Of a stretch of DNA of 64,000 bases, positions 33,693 through 42,816 are shown one piece after another. How positions within the stretch are numbered: the first letter of the stretch is position 1; every line of letters starts with the position of its first letter. The translations under genes were made by a program, and so were the position numbers. Source of the stretch: Nostoc sp. CENA543 (GTDB lineage Bacteria; Cyanobacteriota; Cyanobacteriia; Cyanobacteriales; Nostocaceae). The notes beneath the pieces were generated by a model. It did not search any database. It was not told the DNA's origin and was given only the letters and a program-made list of their open reading frames with translations. The stretch lies in the NCBI RefSeq assembly GCF_002896875.1, contig NZ_CP023278.1:1116001-1180000 (forward strand), in the 5' to 3' direction.

Positions 33693-33894
33693 TCAGAAAA
33701 AGCATCTCTAACTATGTGTAAATATTCTCTCCCGTCTAAAATAAACTTTCTCTGAGGTTTTCGGGCTTAGATACCCAAATAGCTGGATAAGTGCGATCGC
33801 AATCCCTTCTCTTTTGGTGTAACGAGAGTTCAACTAGAGTCAGACTAATTGCAACTACAGTAAAATTAAAATAACTATTTATTCCCAAACTGTT

Positions 33895-34470
33895 ATGAGT
33901 CTCACCACAGCTAAACGTTTTACTGTAGATGAATATCACCGTTTAGGAGAACTCGGATTTTTTGCAGAGAATGAACGAGTTGAACTAATCAAGGGTGAAA
34001 TATTTGAAATGGCAGCGAAAGGTACAGCGCATTCTGTTTGTATTACTCGCTTGTATCGAGAGTTATTCAAATTAATTGGAGAACAAGCAACTCTCAGAGG
34101 ACAAGAACCAATTATTCTGTCTGAAAACAGCGAACCAGAACCGGATATGGTAATAGCCAGCAATACACCTGATGACTATCTGGCAAGCCATCCTGTGCCA
34201 TCAGATATATTACTATTAATTGAAATTGCAGATTCTTCCTTGAAATATGACCAGGAAGTAAAATTATCTGTATATGCAGAAGCAGGTATTGCTGATTATT
34301 GGATATTTAATTTATTAGATAATTGTTTGGAATGCTACACCGAACCTTATCAAGCTATAAAAGGTAAGTTTGGTTATCGGCGTAAGTTAGTATTTTTACA
34401 AAATGAGTCGGTTAGTTTGCCATATTTTTCTCAGTTAGTTTTGGATTTATCTCAGGTATTTCCTGGGTAA
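33895..34470 (+). CDS. Uma2 family protein (DUF820)
   Basis: The second Uma2 protein, 191 residues. Signatures: FTVDEYHRLGELGFFAENERVELIKGEIFEM at the start, HSVCITRLYRELF, EPEPDMVIAS (acidic pair), LLLIEIADSSLKYDQEVKLSVYAEAGIADYWIFN with the E-x-A...D and K residues of the PD-(D/E)XK core. This arrangement (ELIKGEI, PEPD, IEIADSS, YWI) is the most common Uma2 subtype and differs from the one at 10583. Function is unknown. It is followed after 57 bp by a convergent acyltransferase gene. Confidence 0.9.
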   Translation: MSLTTAKRFTVDEYHRLGELGFFAENERVELIKGEIFEMAAKGTAHSVCITRLYRELFKLIGEQATLRGQEPIILSENSEPEPDMVIASNTPDDYLASHPVPSDILLLIEIADSSLKYDQEVKLSVYAEAGIADYWIFNLLDNCLECYTEPYQAIKGKFGYRRKLVFLQNESVSLPYFSQLVLDLSQVFPG

Positions 34471-34500
34471 TATTCATTATTTAAGGTAAGGTTTATTATA

Positions 34501-34524
34501 ATTAAAGTCCTTACTACGAACTGA
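34501..34524 (-). repeat. Dispersed palindrome-derived element (short copy)
   Basis: ATTAAAGTCCTTACTACGAACTGAA matches TAAAGCCCTTACTACAAACTGAA at 6883-6905 and the reverse complement of the left end of the element at 11233. It sits between two convergent genes. Confidence 0.55.
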
Positions 34525-34526
34525 AA

Positions 34527-35903
34527 TCAAAGTAAATTTTCCATTGCCTGTTGTAAATCATTTGTCAAATCAGCCACAGCTTGTCTTGCACCTAAGCGAC
34601 TTTCTTTATAGGCTGGGTAACGTTCTGAGACAGAAATGGGTTCACCAATAGTTAGTTTTACTCGTTGTTTACCTAATGGTGGACGCTGGAAAGATTTATC
34701 GCCCTTAATTTGAGCAATCATTTTCCACAAAATTAAAACAGTTTCAGCGAATCTTTCGACTGAGGGTTTTTCACGGATGTAGTTACCAGAAACTGCCACA
34801 AAACTTTCTACTAATCTCATGTGCCACATTCTAGCGTTAGCTTCTTCCGCCACGCGATCGCCTAAAGCTTTTTCCACAGCAGACAATCCTTTGATATCCT
34901 TATAATCTTCCCTAAAAATATAATTCCATCCAGCTTGCTCTACCCGCCGACAACGATCAATTAATTGTCCTTTGGGTTGTAAATTAAAATACTGCTCGGC
35001 AATTTCTAAAGCTGCATTCAATAAACCTTGTAATCTGAATGCTAAGGCTTGATTACGGTCAAGGTTAACTTCTTCCGTGACGGTAGGCAACTTCAGATGA
35101 TAAAAGCGTGTATAAAACTGTTCCATCAAAGACAGTAGATGTTCCGCTAAAGTTAACAGCCGGGGATAAAGGAACTCCAAATCAGGAACTTGACTGGCTG
35201 CGGGTGTATCTATAGGTAAACCGCTAGTAACAGCTAACTCATCTAAAAGTTGCGCGATCGCCTTCCAAGGTGCTTCAACATAACTATATTTCATCCCAAC
35301 TGGTACAATTAAAACCTGCTCGGTGCGTCCAGCCTTTTGCAAATCCTCCGCACACCAAAAACCCATTTGAGCAATTCCTGGTTCTAGGGGACTGATCTTT
35401 TCTGATAGTCCATTAGTTCCACCCTCCGGTGCAGCCATCATAGGAAACTGTCCATTGGCGAACAAATCCCGCGCCGAACGTAACCCCGTCCAGTCAGCTT
35501 TACCCCTTTGAATGGGAGTCCCACCTAATTTTGATGCAATCCAGCCAACATAGTCACCCGCCCACAGAGGAATACCGCGATCGTAGATAAAATGAGCATG
35601 AATTGGCGATTTTAATGCTATATTTTCCTGTCGTGCGGCCTGTGGCACAAGTCGAGACAGCAAATACAGCAAACCCCAAGGATCTTCAGTTTTGGGATGG
35701 CGAAATGCTAACAAAAAGCGAATTTTTCCCTCTTGAAATTGGCGATAGAGATTTGCTAAAACCTCTACATTCTCTGCTTCAATTTGGTTAATAGAAGTTT
35801 GGGTGCGTATCCACGTTGGTAGCAACAGGTGAACACATCGCAATACCAAAGGATTAAACGCCGGCGGAATGAATGCTAAAGGTGGTTGTGCTTCGTAAAT
35901 CAT
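34527..35903 (-). CDS. PlsC-type phospholipid acyltransferase family protein
   Basis: A 458-residue protein of the glycerolipid acyltransferase superfamily, expected to transfer acyl groups to lysophosphatidate or a related acceptor at the membrane. Motifs: H-x4-D in AFRHPKTED, RGKADWTGLRSARDLF, the EGG motif in MMAAPEGGTNGLS, and PVGMKYSY. A C-terminal 200-residue extension is helical and uncharacterised. I start at the ATG at 35903 (MIYEAQPPLAFIPPAF). The upstream ATG at 35936 would add residues encoded by an ATGGGGC heptamer array. Length is long for PlsC proper, so it belongs to a cyanobacterial subfamily whose acceptor is not certain. Confidence 0.82.
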   Translation of the reverse strand: MIYEAQPPLAFIPPAFNPLVLRCVHLLLPTWIRTQTSINQIEAENVEVLANLYRQFQEGKIRFLLAFRHPKTEDPWGLLYLLSRLVPQAARQENIALKSPIHAHFIYDRGIPLWAGDYVGWIASKLGGTPIQRGKADWTGLRSARDLFANGQFPMMAAPEGGTNGLSEKISPLEPGIAQMGFWCAEDLQKAGRTEQVLIVPVGMKYSYVEAPWKAIAQLLDELAVTSGLPIDTPAASQVPDLEFLYPRLLTLAEHLLSLMEQFYTRFYHLKLPTVTEEVNLDRNQALAFRLQGLLNAALEIAEQYFNLQPKGQLIDRCRRVEQAGWNYIFREDYKDIKGLSAVEKALGDRVAEEANARMWHMRLVESFVAVSGNYIREKPSVERFAETVLILWKMIAQIKGDKSFQRPPLGKQRVKLTIGEPISVSERYPAYKESRLGARQAVADLTNDLQQAMENLL

Positions 35904-35913
35904 GATATTGGGA

Positions 35914-35966
35914 ATGGGGCATGGGGCATGGGGCATTTAATTTTGAATTTTGAATTTTGAATTTTT
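35914..35966. repeat. Heptanucleotide arrays (ATGGGGC) and (AATTTTG)
   Basis: About three ATGGGGC units (35914-35934) are followed by about three AATTTTG units. The first array creates a spurious upstream ATG in frame with the acyltransferase gene. Confidence 0.9.
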
Positions 35967-36067
35967 TCGCCCCTATACCCCTATACTTCATACTTCATGC
36001 TTAGTATTTCGTACTTAAGTTGATACAGAAATTAGTGATTTTGTAACTAGGAGTTAAAAAACTAACG

Positions 36068-37876
36068 ATGCGACTATCACAAATGTTATTCGTCACACTG
36101 CGGGATGATCCGGCTGATGCGGAGATTCCTAGCCATAAGTTGTTACTGCGTGCTGGTTACATTCGTCGCATCGGTAGCGGTGTTTATGCTTATCTACCTT
36201 TGATGTGGCGCGTACTGCAAAAGGTGTCTCAAATTGTGCGGGAAGAAATGAACGCTACAGGCGCGCAGGAATGTCTACTTCCCCAACTCCAACCCTCGGA
36301 TTTATGGAAAGAGTCGGGACGCTGGGATACTTACACCAAAGCAGAAGGGATTATGTTTTCCCTAATTGACCGCCGTGAGCAACAATTAGGATTAGGGCCG
36401 ACCCACGAGGAAGTGATTACAGCGATCGCTCGTGATATGATTCGCTCTTACCGTCAGCTACCCCAGCATCTCTACCAAATTCAAACTAAATTCCGCGATG
36501 AAATTCGCCCCCGCTTCGGTTTAATGCGTGGTCGGGAATTTATCATGAAAGATGGCTACTCTTTCCACGCCGATGAGGATAGCCTGAAACAAACCTACCA
36601 AGATATGTATCAAGCCTACAGCAATATGCTGCGGCGCACAGGTTTAGCTTTCCGTCCTGTGGAAGCTGATTCTGGTGCCATTGGTGGTTCTGGTTCTACA
36701 GAATTTATGGTGTTGGCGGAAGCTGGCGAAGATGAAGTTCTCTACACTGATGATGGGAAGTACGCCGCCAACGTCGAAAAGGCTGTTTCTTTACCTGCTG
36801 ATGCTCAAACTTCGCAATTTACTAGTTTTGCAAAACGCGAAACACCGGGAACAGAAACCATAGATAAAGTTTGTAAATTCCTGAATGCTTCACCAACGCA
36901 ATTAGTCAAAAATGTTCTTTATCAAACAGTTTATGATAATGGCTTAACAGTTTTGGTACTGGTCAGCATTCGTGGTGATCAAGAAGTTAATGAGGTGAAA
37001 TTACAGAACGAATTAACGAAATTAGCAGATAATTACGGTGCAAAAACCATACTGTCTTTAACTGTTCCTAGTGCGGAAACTCAGCAAACTTGGGCAGCAA
37101 AACCTTTACCTTTGGGTTATATTGCGCCTGATATTGCTGATGATTATATCGCTGCTAATAAACAAATTCATCCTAAATTTGTCCGGTTAGTTGACCAAAC
37201 TGCCGTTGAGTTAAAAAACTTCATTACAGGTGCTAATGAAAGCGGCTATCATGTCGTCGGTGCCAATTGGGGTGAGCAGTTTCAGCTATCTCCAAATGTA
37301 GTAGATGTGCGTAAAGCTAGACCAGGCGATCGCGCCCTGCATGACCCGCAACAAATCTTAAAAAGTGCCAGAGGTATAGAAGTTGGTCACATCTTCCAAT
37401 TAGGAATCAAATATTCTCAAAGTATGGGCGCGACCTATACTAATGAACAGGGTGAAGAAAAACCTTTAGTGATGGGTTGTTATGGTGTGGGTGTATCGCG
37501 GTTGGCACAATCAGCCGTTGAGCAATCTTATGACAAGGATGGCATTATCTGGCCAGTAGCGATCGCGCCTTATCATGCGATCGTGACAATTCCTAACATT
37601 AATGATGCTCAACAAGTAGAAATTGCGGAAAAACTTTACATTGAACTGAATAAATCAGGAGTAGAAACATTACTCGATGATCGCAATGAACGCGCTGGAG
37701 TCAAATTTAAAGATGCTGATTTAATTGGTATACCTTATCGCATCGTCACCGGTAGGGCAATTAATAACGGCAAAGTTGAAGTTGTAGAAAGAGCAACTCG
37801 TAACTCTCAAGAAATTCCTATAGAGGAAGTTGTAACTACACTTCAGCAGTGGATTAAAGCCGCAACAGAGAAGTAA
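36068..37876 (+). CDS. proS: Prolyl-tRNA synthetase
   Basis: Charges tRNA-Pro in the cytosol. The 602-residue class II synthetase is the bacterial type with an inserted editing domain. The N-terminus [34 protein letters not shown] is diagnostic. Motif 2 lies around [11 protein letters not shown]...[25 protein letters not shown] (about 110-165). The INS editing domain occupies about 225-390, and motif 3 is [14 protein letters not shown] (about 470-484). The C-terminal anticodon-binding domain begins at [15 protein letters not shown]. Length is standard. It stands alone, upstream of a 519-bp non-coding stretch. Confidence 0.97.
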   Translation: MRLSQMLFVTLRDDPADAEIPSHKLLLRAGYIRRIGSGVYAYLPLMWRVLQKVSQIVREEMNATGAQECLLPQLQPSDLWKESGRWDTYTKAEGIMFSLIDRREQQLGLGPTHEEVITAIARDMIRSYRQLPQHLYQIQTKFRDEIRPRFGLMRGREFIMKDGYSFHADEDSLKQTYQDMYQAYSNMLRRTGLAFRPVEADSGAIGGSGSTEFMVLAEAGEDEVLYTDDGKYAANVEKAVSLPADAQTSQFTSFAKRETPGTETIDKVCKFLNASPTQLVKNVLYQTVYDNGLTVLVLVSIRGDQEVNEVKLQNELTKLADNYGAKTILSLTVPSAETQQTWAAKPLPLGYIAPDIADDYIAANKQIHPKFVRLVDQTAVELKNFITGANESGYHVVGANWGEQFQLSPNVVDVRKARPGDRALHDPQQILKSARGIEVGHIFQLGIKYSQSMGATYTNEQGEEKPLVMGCYGVGVSRLAQSAVEQSYDKDGIIWPVAIAPYHAIVTIPNINDAQQVEIAEKLYIELNKSGVETLLDDRNERAGVKFKDADLIGIPYRIVTGRAINNGKVEVVERATRNSQEIPIEEVVTTLQQWIKAATEK

Positions 37877-38395
37877 AATTAAATTTTCATGACGCAGAGT
37901 AATCAATTGTATCCTTGCTTCTGCGTCCTGCTCATTTTCTGAGAAAAATGTTAAAAAATTGACGCAACAATGAGATTTACAGTTTTACATAGTTGGGCAG
38001 GTGACGGATTCAGAGGATAAATTCTAAAATGAGAAATAAAAAGGAATTTTTCAGTCTAACAATGTGGGACTTATTAAGCTTATGACATCAGCAATTTAAT
38101 GAGGATATTAAATCCATATATTTACTGAGCAGTTGTCTAGTAACACTATAAGATGCGTACACCAAGATACATGAAAATCCCTCTTAACCTGTAACCGCCT
38201 CTCTCTATTCTGTCTGCTATTTTTCAGTAGTCATTTTGACAGAGAAATTCTCAAATTTCACATCCAGAAGCCCAAATTTAAAGTTACAAAGTTATCATTT
38301 AGGTCTTGGAAACTCTCTACTTTTAGCTATCGTCCCTAACCAGGCTGCTTCTCCACATCAGACTATTTCAGCCCCCAGTCAGGAAGGTTTAAAAC
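37877..38395. other. 519-bp intergenic region
   Basis: Holds a hairpin right behind proS (37891-37927) and otherwise AT-rich sequence up to the GerMN gene. No frame, repeat or RNA gene could be supported. A small RNA cannot be excluded by eye. Confidence 0.5.
37891..37927 (+). terminator. Hairpin downstream of proS
   Basis: GACGCAGA (37891-37898) pairs with TCTGCGTC (37920-37927) over a 21-nt loop. There is no T-run, so it is a weak terminator candidate or a dispersed foldback. Confidence 0.35.
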
Positions 38396-39007
38396 ATGAA
38401 TGACCAACAAGAACCAAAACGGATATCTCCAGGTGTGATTGCTGTTGTCTCCGCAGCAGTTTTAGCCGTTGGTGGTGGTGTGGCTTGGCTAACTGCTAAC
38501 CAAACACAGTCTCCCCCTCAATCAGCCCCAACCCAAAAAGTTGAGCAGCAGCCATACACCACACAACCAGGAAATGAGCAAACAGCTAATATCTATTGGC
38601 TCAAAACCAACGAAAGCAGTGTAGAGTTAGTTCCTCAGCCGATTAAAGTCGCGGCTGTGAGTCAACCCGACCAAGTTTTAGAACAAGCTTTTCAGAGTTT
38701 ATTAGCAGGCCCCACAGAAGGCACAAATTCCACCACAATTCCCCAGGGTACAAAACTACTGGGTCTCAAAGTAGACAATAACAACGAAATCCACGTTAAC
38801 TTATCTGAAGACTTTACCAGTGGTGGCGGTAGTACCTCTATGGTGGGTCGTGTCGGTCAAGTAGTTTATACCGCCACAACCTTAAACCCCAACGCCAAAG
38901 TCTACATTGAAGTCAACAATAAACCATTAGAAGTTTTAGGCGGCGAAGGCGTAGAGATAGAACAACCTCTAACCCGTGAAAGTTTTAAGAAAGATTATCC
39001 ACTTTGA
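38396..39007 (+). CDS. GerMN domain membrane-anchored protein
   Basis: A 203-residue protein with a short cytoplasmic N-terminus, one TM helix (about 13-33), a Pro/Gln/Ser-rich linker, and a GerMN domain (about 60-195): NIYWLKTNESSVELVPQPIKV, VLEQAFQSLLAGPTEG, GTKLLGLKVDNNNEIHVNLSEDF and VGQVVYTATTLNPNAKVYIEVN. GerMN was named from spore germination protein GerM, where it binds peptidoglycan-related partners; cyanobacteria make no spores, so a cell-wall role is inferred. It has the normal layout of cyanobacterial members. Copy E of the 39-bp repeat follows 20 bp after the stop. Confidence 0.85.
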   Translation: MNDQQEPKRISPGVIAVVSAAVLAVGGGVAWLTANQTQSPPQSAPTQKVEQQPYTTQPGNEQTANIYWLKTNESSVELVPQPIKVAAVSQPDQVLEQAFQSLLAGPTEGTNSTTIPQGTKLLGLKVDNNNEIHVNLSEDFTSGGGSTSMVGRVGQVVYTATTLNPNAKVYIEVNNKPLEVLGGEGVEIEQPLTRESFKKDYPL

Positions 39008-39027
39008 TGAGTGATGAGTGGAGTGAT

Positions 39028-39066
39028 GAGTGCTGTTAGCGGTAGCGCGGCGTTTAGTCAGTGCTG
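39028..39066 (-). repeat. 39-bp dispersed repeat, copy E (reverse orientation)
   Basis: GAGTGCTGTTAGCGGTAGC ... TTTAGTCAGTGCTG, 39 bp, reverse complement of copy A with a few substitutions. It is followed by AGTCAAC, TAATGAC and TATTGAC heptamers up to about 39168. Confidence 0.9.
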
Positions 39067-39172
39067 AATCAAATTTCTATTTCCTAGTCAACAGTCAACA
39101 GTTAAAAGTCAGCAGTTAAAAGTCAACAACTAATGACTAATGACTATTGACTATTGACTATTGACTCTTATC

Positions 39173-39520
39173 CTAATTTTTACTACTTAACACCCTAAAA
39201 CTACGGGCTTGCTGTTCTAACCTTGTGGCGAGGCGATCGCAAACCCGATTACATAATTCAAAAATCATTTCGTCTTCCACCCTGTAGTAAGCGCAAGTCC
39301 CTTCACTGCGGCGGCTCAAAATTCCTGCTTGCCACATTACCTTGAGGTGTTTAGACACGTTTGCCTGTGAAGTTTGTGTTGCATCTACCAACTCTTGTAC
39401 ACATTTTTCTTCATCCCGCAATAAGTGCAACAGGCGCAAGCGCATCGGCTCACTTAAGAGGCTGAAGTATTCGGCTACTTGTTGCACTACTTCTGGCGGT
39501 ACAGGCAACGCTTGTTTCAT
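39173..39520 (-). CDS. ArsR/SmtB family transcriptional regulator
   Basis: A 115-residue winged-helix repressor from the ATG at 39520 (MKQALPVPPEVVQQVAEYFSLLSEPMRLRLLHLL); an upstream TTG is less likely. The helix-turn-helix is VDATQTSQANVSKHLKVMWQAGILSRR, and the wing is SEGTCAYYRVED. The classical metal site ELCVCD in helix 3 is replaced by EEKCVQEL with a single Cys. Further Cys residues lie in the wing (GTCAYY) and in the C-terminal helix (ELCNRVCDRL), so metal or redox sensing through different ligands is possible. Its targets are not evident: it lies 77 bp downstream of accB on the same strand, in a repeat-bounded position. Confidence 0.85.
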   Translation of the reverse strand: MKQALPVPPEVVQQVAEYFSLLSEPMRLRLLHLLRDEEKCVQELVDATQTSQANVSKHLKVMWQAGILSRRSEGTCAYYRVEDEMIFELCNRVCDRLATRLEQQARSFRVLSSKN

Positions 39521-39597
39521 CAGGATTAACCCGCAGGACTTAAAGTTTAACAATGATTCATTAAGAGTAATGACTCACTTGTTATATAGATTAATAC

Positions 39598-40128
39598 TTA
39601 ATCAGGGTTAATTCTCATCAAAGGTTGGTTATATTCTACAGGTTCGCCATTTTGGATGAGAATTTCTACGACTTGTCCAGAAATCTCAGCCTCAATTTCG
39701 TTCATCAGCTTCATCGCTTCGATGATGCAGACTGTCTGACCTTTGCGGACGCGATCGCCCACTTCTACAAATGGTGCTTCTCCGGGGGCAGGAGCGCGGT
39801 AAAAGGTCCCTACCATTGGGGAAGGCACTTCTACTAATTTCTGGTCAATAATCGGAGAAGAACTTGCTCCTGATGGCGCGCCAGAATTCGCTACCGCATG
39901 GTCAGCCACGCGATGAGCCACCTCTGGTGCAACAATAGGCAGTGATGGTTGTGCGATCGCTGCCACAGTTGGCAACTCAGAAACCACACCAGACACGACT
40001 GGATGAGTTACAGTCACCGTCTTACGCACTGTTAATTCAAAATCATCGCTTTTGAGAGTTACTTCGGAAATATTATTTTGGGCAATAGTTTCCAAAAGTT
40101 GGCGAATTTCACTAAAGTCCAATGGCAC
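39598..40128 (-). CDS. accB: Biotin carboxyl carrier protein of acetyl-CoA carboxylase
   Basis: Carries biotin in the first step of fatty-acid synthesis. The 176-residue product starts at GTG ([15 protein letters not shown]) as usual for this family. The N-terminal domain is followed by a long Ala/Pro/Val/Ser-rich linker (about 40-95) and the biotinyl domain (about 98-175) with the acceptor Lys140 in [16 protein letters not shown]. It lies 104 bp downstream of efp on the same strand, an arrangement common in cyanobacteria. Confidence 0.97.
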   Translation of the reverse strand: MPLDFSEIRQLLETIAQNNISEVTLKSDDFELTVRKTVTVTHPVVSGVVSELPTVAAIAQPSLPIVAPEVAHRVADHAVANSGAPSGASSSPIIDQKLVEVPSPMVGTFYRAPAPGEAPFVEVGDRVRKGQTVCIIEAMKLMNEIEAEISGQVVEILIQNGEPVEYNQPLMRINPD

Positions 40129-40232
40129 TGTTTTTTTAACCTCGACCTGTCCGTAAATGAATCATTTTAAAGTTTGGCAGGGATTAATCCCCCTAGAGGG
40201 ATTGAAATCGGGATATACCCAAGAGAATAAAT

Positions 40233-40790
40233 TTATTCCCTGCCTAAGTATTTGTCGTCACGGGTATCAATTTTGATGCGTTCACCTTGAGAAATAAACA
40301 AAGGAACCATCACAACTGCACCAGTTTCCACAGTTGCAGGTTTAGTGCCACCTGTAGCAGTGTCACCTTTAACACCTGGATCTGTTTGTGTGACTTCTAA
40401 AACCACAGAGTTAGGCAGTTCCACTTCCAGAACTTGCTCACCCCAACGAATCACGTTCACTTCCATACCTTCCTTAAGATATTTAACGCGATCGCCAATT
40501 TGGGCAGCACTGAGTCTACCTTCTTCGTAGGTTTCCATATCCATAAAGACGAACTCATCGCCCTCTTTATAGGTATGCTGCATAGTGAGTTTTTCTAGAG
40601 TAGCCTGGGGTACAGTTTCACCAGCCCGGAAAGTCCGTTCTAAAACCTTGCCGGTTTGGACGTTTTTAATGGTTGTCCGTACAAAGGCAGAACCTTTACC
40701 TGGCTTAACGTGTAGGAAATCTATCACCCGCCAGACAGACCCATCTAATACAATTGATACGCCGGGTCGAAAATCGTTACTGGAAATCAT
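40233..40790 (-). CDS. efp: Elongation factor P
   Basis: Relieves ribosome stalling at polyproline stretches. The 185-residue protein shows [25 protein letters not shown] at the start, the tip loop [10 protein letters not shown] with Lys32 at the usually modified position, the middle domain [13 protein letters not shown] and the C-terminal signature [29 protein letters not shown]. Length is standard. It precedes accB. Confidence 0.98.
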   Translation of the reverse strand: MISSNDFRPGVSIVLDGSVWRVIDFLHVKPGKGSAFVRTTIKNVQTGKVLERTFRAGETVPQATLEKLTMQHTYKEGDEFVFMDMETYEEGRLSAAQIGDRVKYLKEGMEVNVIRWGEQVLEVELPNSVVLEVTQTDPGVKGDTATGGTKPATVETGAVVMVPLFISQGERIKIDTRDDKYLGRE

Positions 40791-40850
40791 GAAGCTTTTA
40801 AATCGTGGAAGACAATCGGCATTTATTGTACCCTTCTAGCGTAGTAATTA

Positions 40851-41007
40851 GGTAATTAGTCATTAGTCAATAGTCATTAGTCAATAGTCCATAGTCGTTG
40901 GGCATTGGGTATTGGGCATTGGGCATTGGGCATTGTATTTTTCTCCCCCTGCTCCCCCTGCTCCTCATCTCCCTTGTCTCCCATTCCCCATTCCCCATTC
41001 CCCATGC
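40851..41007. repeat. Composite island of heptanucleotide repeats
   Basis: Several different heptamer families lie side by side: AGTCATT/AGTCAAT, TTGGGCA/TTGGGTA, CCCTGCTC-like units and CCCATTC. It fills most of the region between the divergent efp and cyclophilin genes. Confidence 0.9.
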
Positions 41008-41058
41008 CCTACTCATGTATGGGAAGATGATTCATGAGTTACGCATTTGAGCCATACC

Positions 41059-42165
41059 ATGTTGAATTTATTAAAATCCTGGCTGAAGAACAGCCTCATG
41101 GCAATACTGTTGGTAACAATATTTTTAGGCATAAATACAGCTGGCTGGACTCCCTCCAGTAACGCCGCCTTGCCATCTGGAAACGCCATTACTGACGGCA
41201 AAGCCCTATTACGGTATGCACTCCCAATAGATAATAAGCCAGTACGCGAATTGCAAGCTAGTCTAGAAGATATCTCTAACCAACTGCGTGCCAACCGCAG
41301 ATGGGGTGCTGTCTCTAAAGACTTGAGTAAAGCATCCCGCATTCTTGATAAACCTTCACAAATCCTAACAAGTGTTCCGGAAGAACGCCAACCTCAAGCC
41401 GAAACTTGGCTGAATGAATTAAAGGCTGGCGTACAGAAAACTCAAGAATTAGCTCAAAGTAAAAACAAAGAAGAAATCCTCCAAGAAAGAGTCAAATTAC
41501 TGAATTTGGTGTCTTTATTGGAAGAATCAATGGTTAAAGAATTTCCCTTTGAAGTACCAGAAGAATACAGCAACCTCCCTCAACTCAAAGGTCGTGCCAC
41601 AATTGCCATTAAAACCAATAAAGGCGATTTAACCCTGGTTGTAGATGGTTATAGCGCGCCTGTCACTGCTGGTAACTTCGTTGATTTAGTCCAACGTGGT
41701 TTTTACAACGGCTTAGAATTTACCCGTTCTGAAGAATCCTACGTTCTACAAACAGGAGATCCACCAGGAAAAGAACAAGGGTTTATTGATCCCAAAACAG
41801 GTCAATATCGTGCGATTCCTTTGGAAATTCTCGTAGAAGGCGATAAAAAACCCACCTACGGTATTACCTTAGAAGATGCTGGTCGTTATCTGGATATGCC
41901 AGTATTACCTTTCTCTTCCTTCGGTGCATTAGCTATGGCGCGTCCTGAAAGCCAAGTTAATGGAGGTTCTTCCCAAGTCTTCTTTTTCCTGTTTGAACCA
42001 GAACTCACCCCAGCCGGACGTAACTTGTTAGATGGCCGTTACTCAGTGTTTGGTTATCTAACTGAAGGTAAAGATATCTTAGATAAACTCAAAGCTGGTG
42101 ACAAGGTTGAATCTGCTACTGTAGTTCAAGGAATAGAAAATTTAGTCGAACCCCAAGCAGGTTAA
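41059..42165 (+). CDS. Lumenal peptidyl-prolyl isomerase, TLP40/CYP38-like
   Basis: A 368-residue exported cyclophilin. The N-terminus has a signal peptide (MLNLLKSWLKNSLMAILLVT...GINTAGW). Residues about 40-170 form a helical domain (LQASLEDISNQLRANRRWGAV, LNELKAGVQKTQELAQ) like that of plant CYP38/TLP40, which acts in photosystem II assembly. The cyclophilin domain (about 175-360) includes GRATIAIKTNKGDLTLVVDGYSAPVTAGNFVDLVQRGFYNGLEF, and its active-site residues are divergent, as in CYP38, so isomerase activity may be weak. The ATG at 41059 is preferred to a TTG four codons upstream. A terminator follows at 42188-42213. Confidence 0.9.
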   Translation: MLNLLKSWLKNSLMAILLVTIFLGINTAGWTPSSNAALPSGNAITDGKALLRYALPIDNKPVRELQASLEDISNQLRANRRWGAVSKDLSKASRILDKPSQILTSVPEERQPQAETWLNELKAGVQKTQELAQSKNKEEILQERVKLLNLVSLLEESMVKEFPFEVPEEYSNLPQLKGRATIAIKTNKGDLTLVVDGYSAPVTAGNFVDLVQRGFYNGLEFTRSEESYVLQTGDPPGKEQGFIDPKTGQYRAIPLEILVEGDKKPTYGITLEDAGRYLDMPVLPFSSFGALAMARPESQVNGGSSQVFFFLFEPELTPAGRNLLDGRYSVFGYLTEGKDILDKLKAGDKVESATVVQGIENLVEPQAG

Positions 42166-42187
42166 TCCATAAATTATGAGTTGATAG

Positions 42188-42213
42188 ATCCCCGATTTTT
42201 ATATCGGGGATTT
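42188..42213 (+). terminator. Rho-independent terminator of the cyclophilin gene
   Basis: ATCCCCGAT (42188-42196) pairs perfectly with ATCGGGGAT (42203-42211) over 6 nt, with a short T tail. Confidence 0.75.
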
Positions 42214-42272
42214 AATCTAAAATTCTCTGTAACTGATAAAACAATTATTCATTATATAGTTAGTCGCTTGAT

Positions 42273-42782
42273 CTAACGGATGAGATATTCTACAGAAGAT
42301 TTGCATACTGAATATATAACGTTCAAAAAACCCAAAAACAATAACGGACTTAGAATAATACACAAAGGATCAAAAAGCGGATTCCATACTCGACTAATTT
42401 CCAAAGATGATTTGCTAGAATCATGCAATAAAATATCTATTTCTGGAGCATCAGTAGCTTCGTTTAAACCGTATTGATGAAACTTAATGCGTCCTTTGTC
42501 TGTTTTTAAGTATAGTGTTTCAAATTCACCCCCTTCATTTTCAATGGTTTCAATATCACTTCCTAGTAATTGAAATTCAGGTATTGCATCAGTCCACAAT
42601 CCCAGTAAATATCTTCTGGTTAGTTGACAGCTAACATACTCTTGTTTGATTTTTTGACAGTTGATAGTTGCAGAACGGCTGATTAAGTATACATACGATA
42701 TGAATATGTAGCACCAGTATAAAATAACTAGTATTCCTATCAATCCCGCACATCCTGAAAATGTATATGAAGACCTAGACAT
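42273..42782 (-). CDS. TM protein with C-x(n)-CQ...GLW domain (paralogue of 6240-6794)
   Basis: Unrecognised 169-residue protein. An N-terminal TM helix (about 12-35) leads to an extracytoplasmic domain with INCQKIKQEYVSCQ, GLW, FQLLGSDIET and ETLYLKTDKGRIKF. A C-terminal hydrophobic segment (about 138-160) follows. The order of elements, the two Cys residues and the GLW triplet match the protein encoded at 6240-6794. That copy is in an envelope operon; this one is alone, 34 bp downstream of the aspartoacylase gene on the same strand. The lack of a linked partner suggests a general envelope role. Confidence 0.65.
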   Translation of the reverse strand: MSRSSYTFSGCAGLIGILVILYWCYIFISYVYLISRSATINCQKIKQEYVSCQLTRRYLLGLWTDAIPEFQLLGSDIETIENEGGEFETLYLKTDKGRIKFHQYGLNEATDAPEIDILLHDSSKSSLEISRVWNPLFDPLCIILSPLLFLGFLNVIYSVCKSSVEYLIR

Positions 42783-42816
42783 ATGTTTTAATTTCTAAGT
42801 TTATGTTTCAACATTT

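Noticed and set aside
35904-35936. Upstream ATG of the acyltransferase gene
   Set aside because: The extra residues MPHAPCPIPN derive from an ATGGGGC repeat; the internal ATG begins the family-like sequence.
41013-41342. 109-codon reverse frame at the cyclophilin 5' end
   Set aside because: Overlaps the signal peptide and helical domain of the cyclophilin; no family resemblance.
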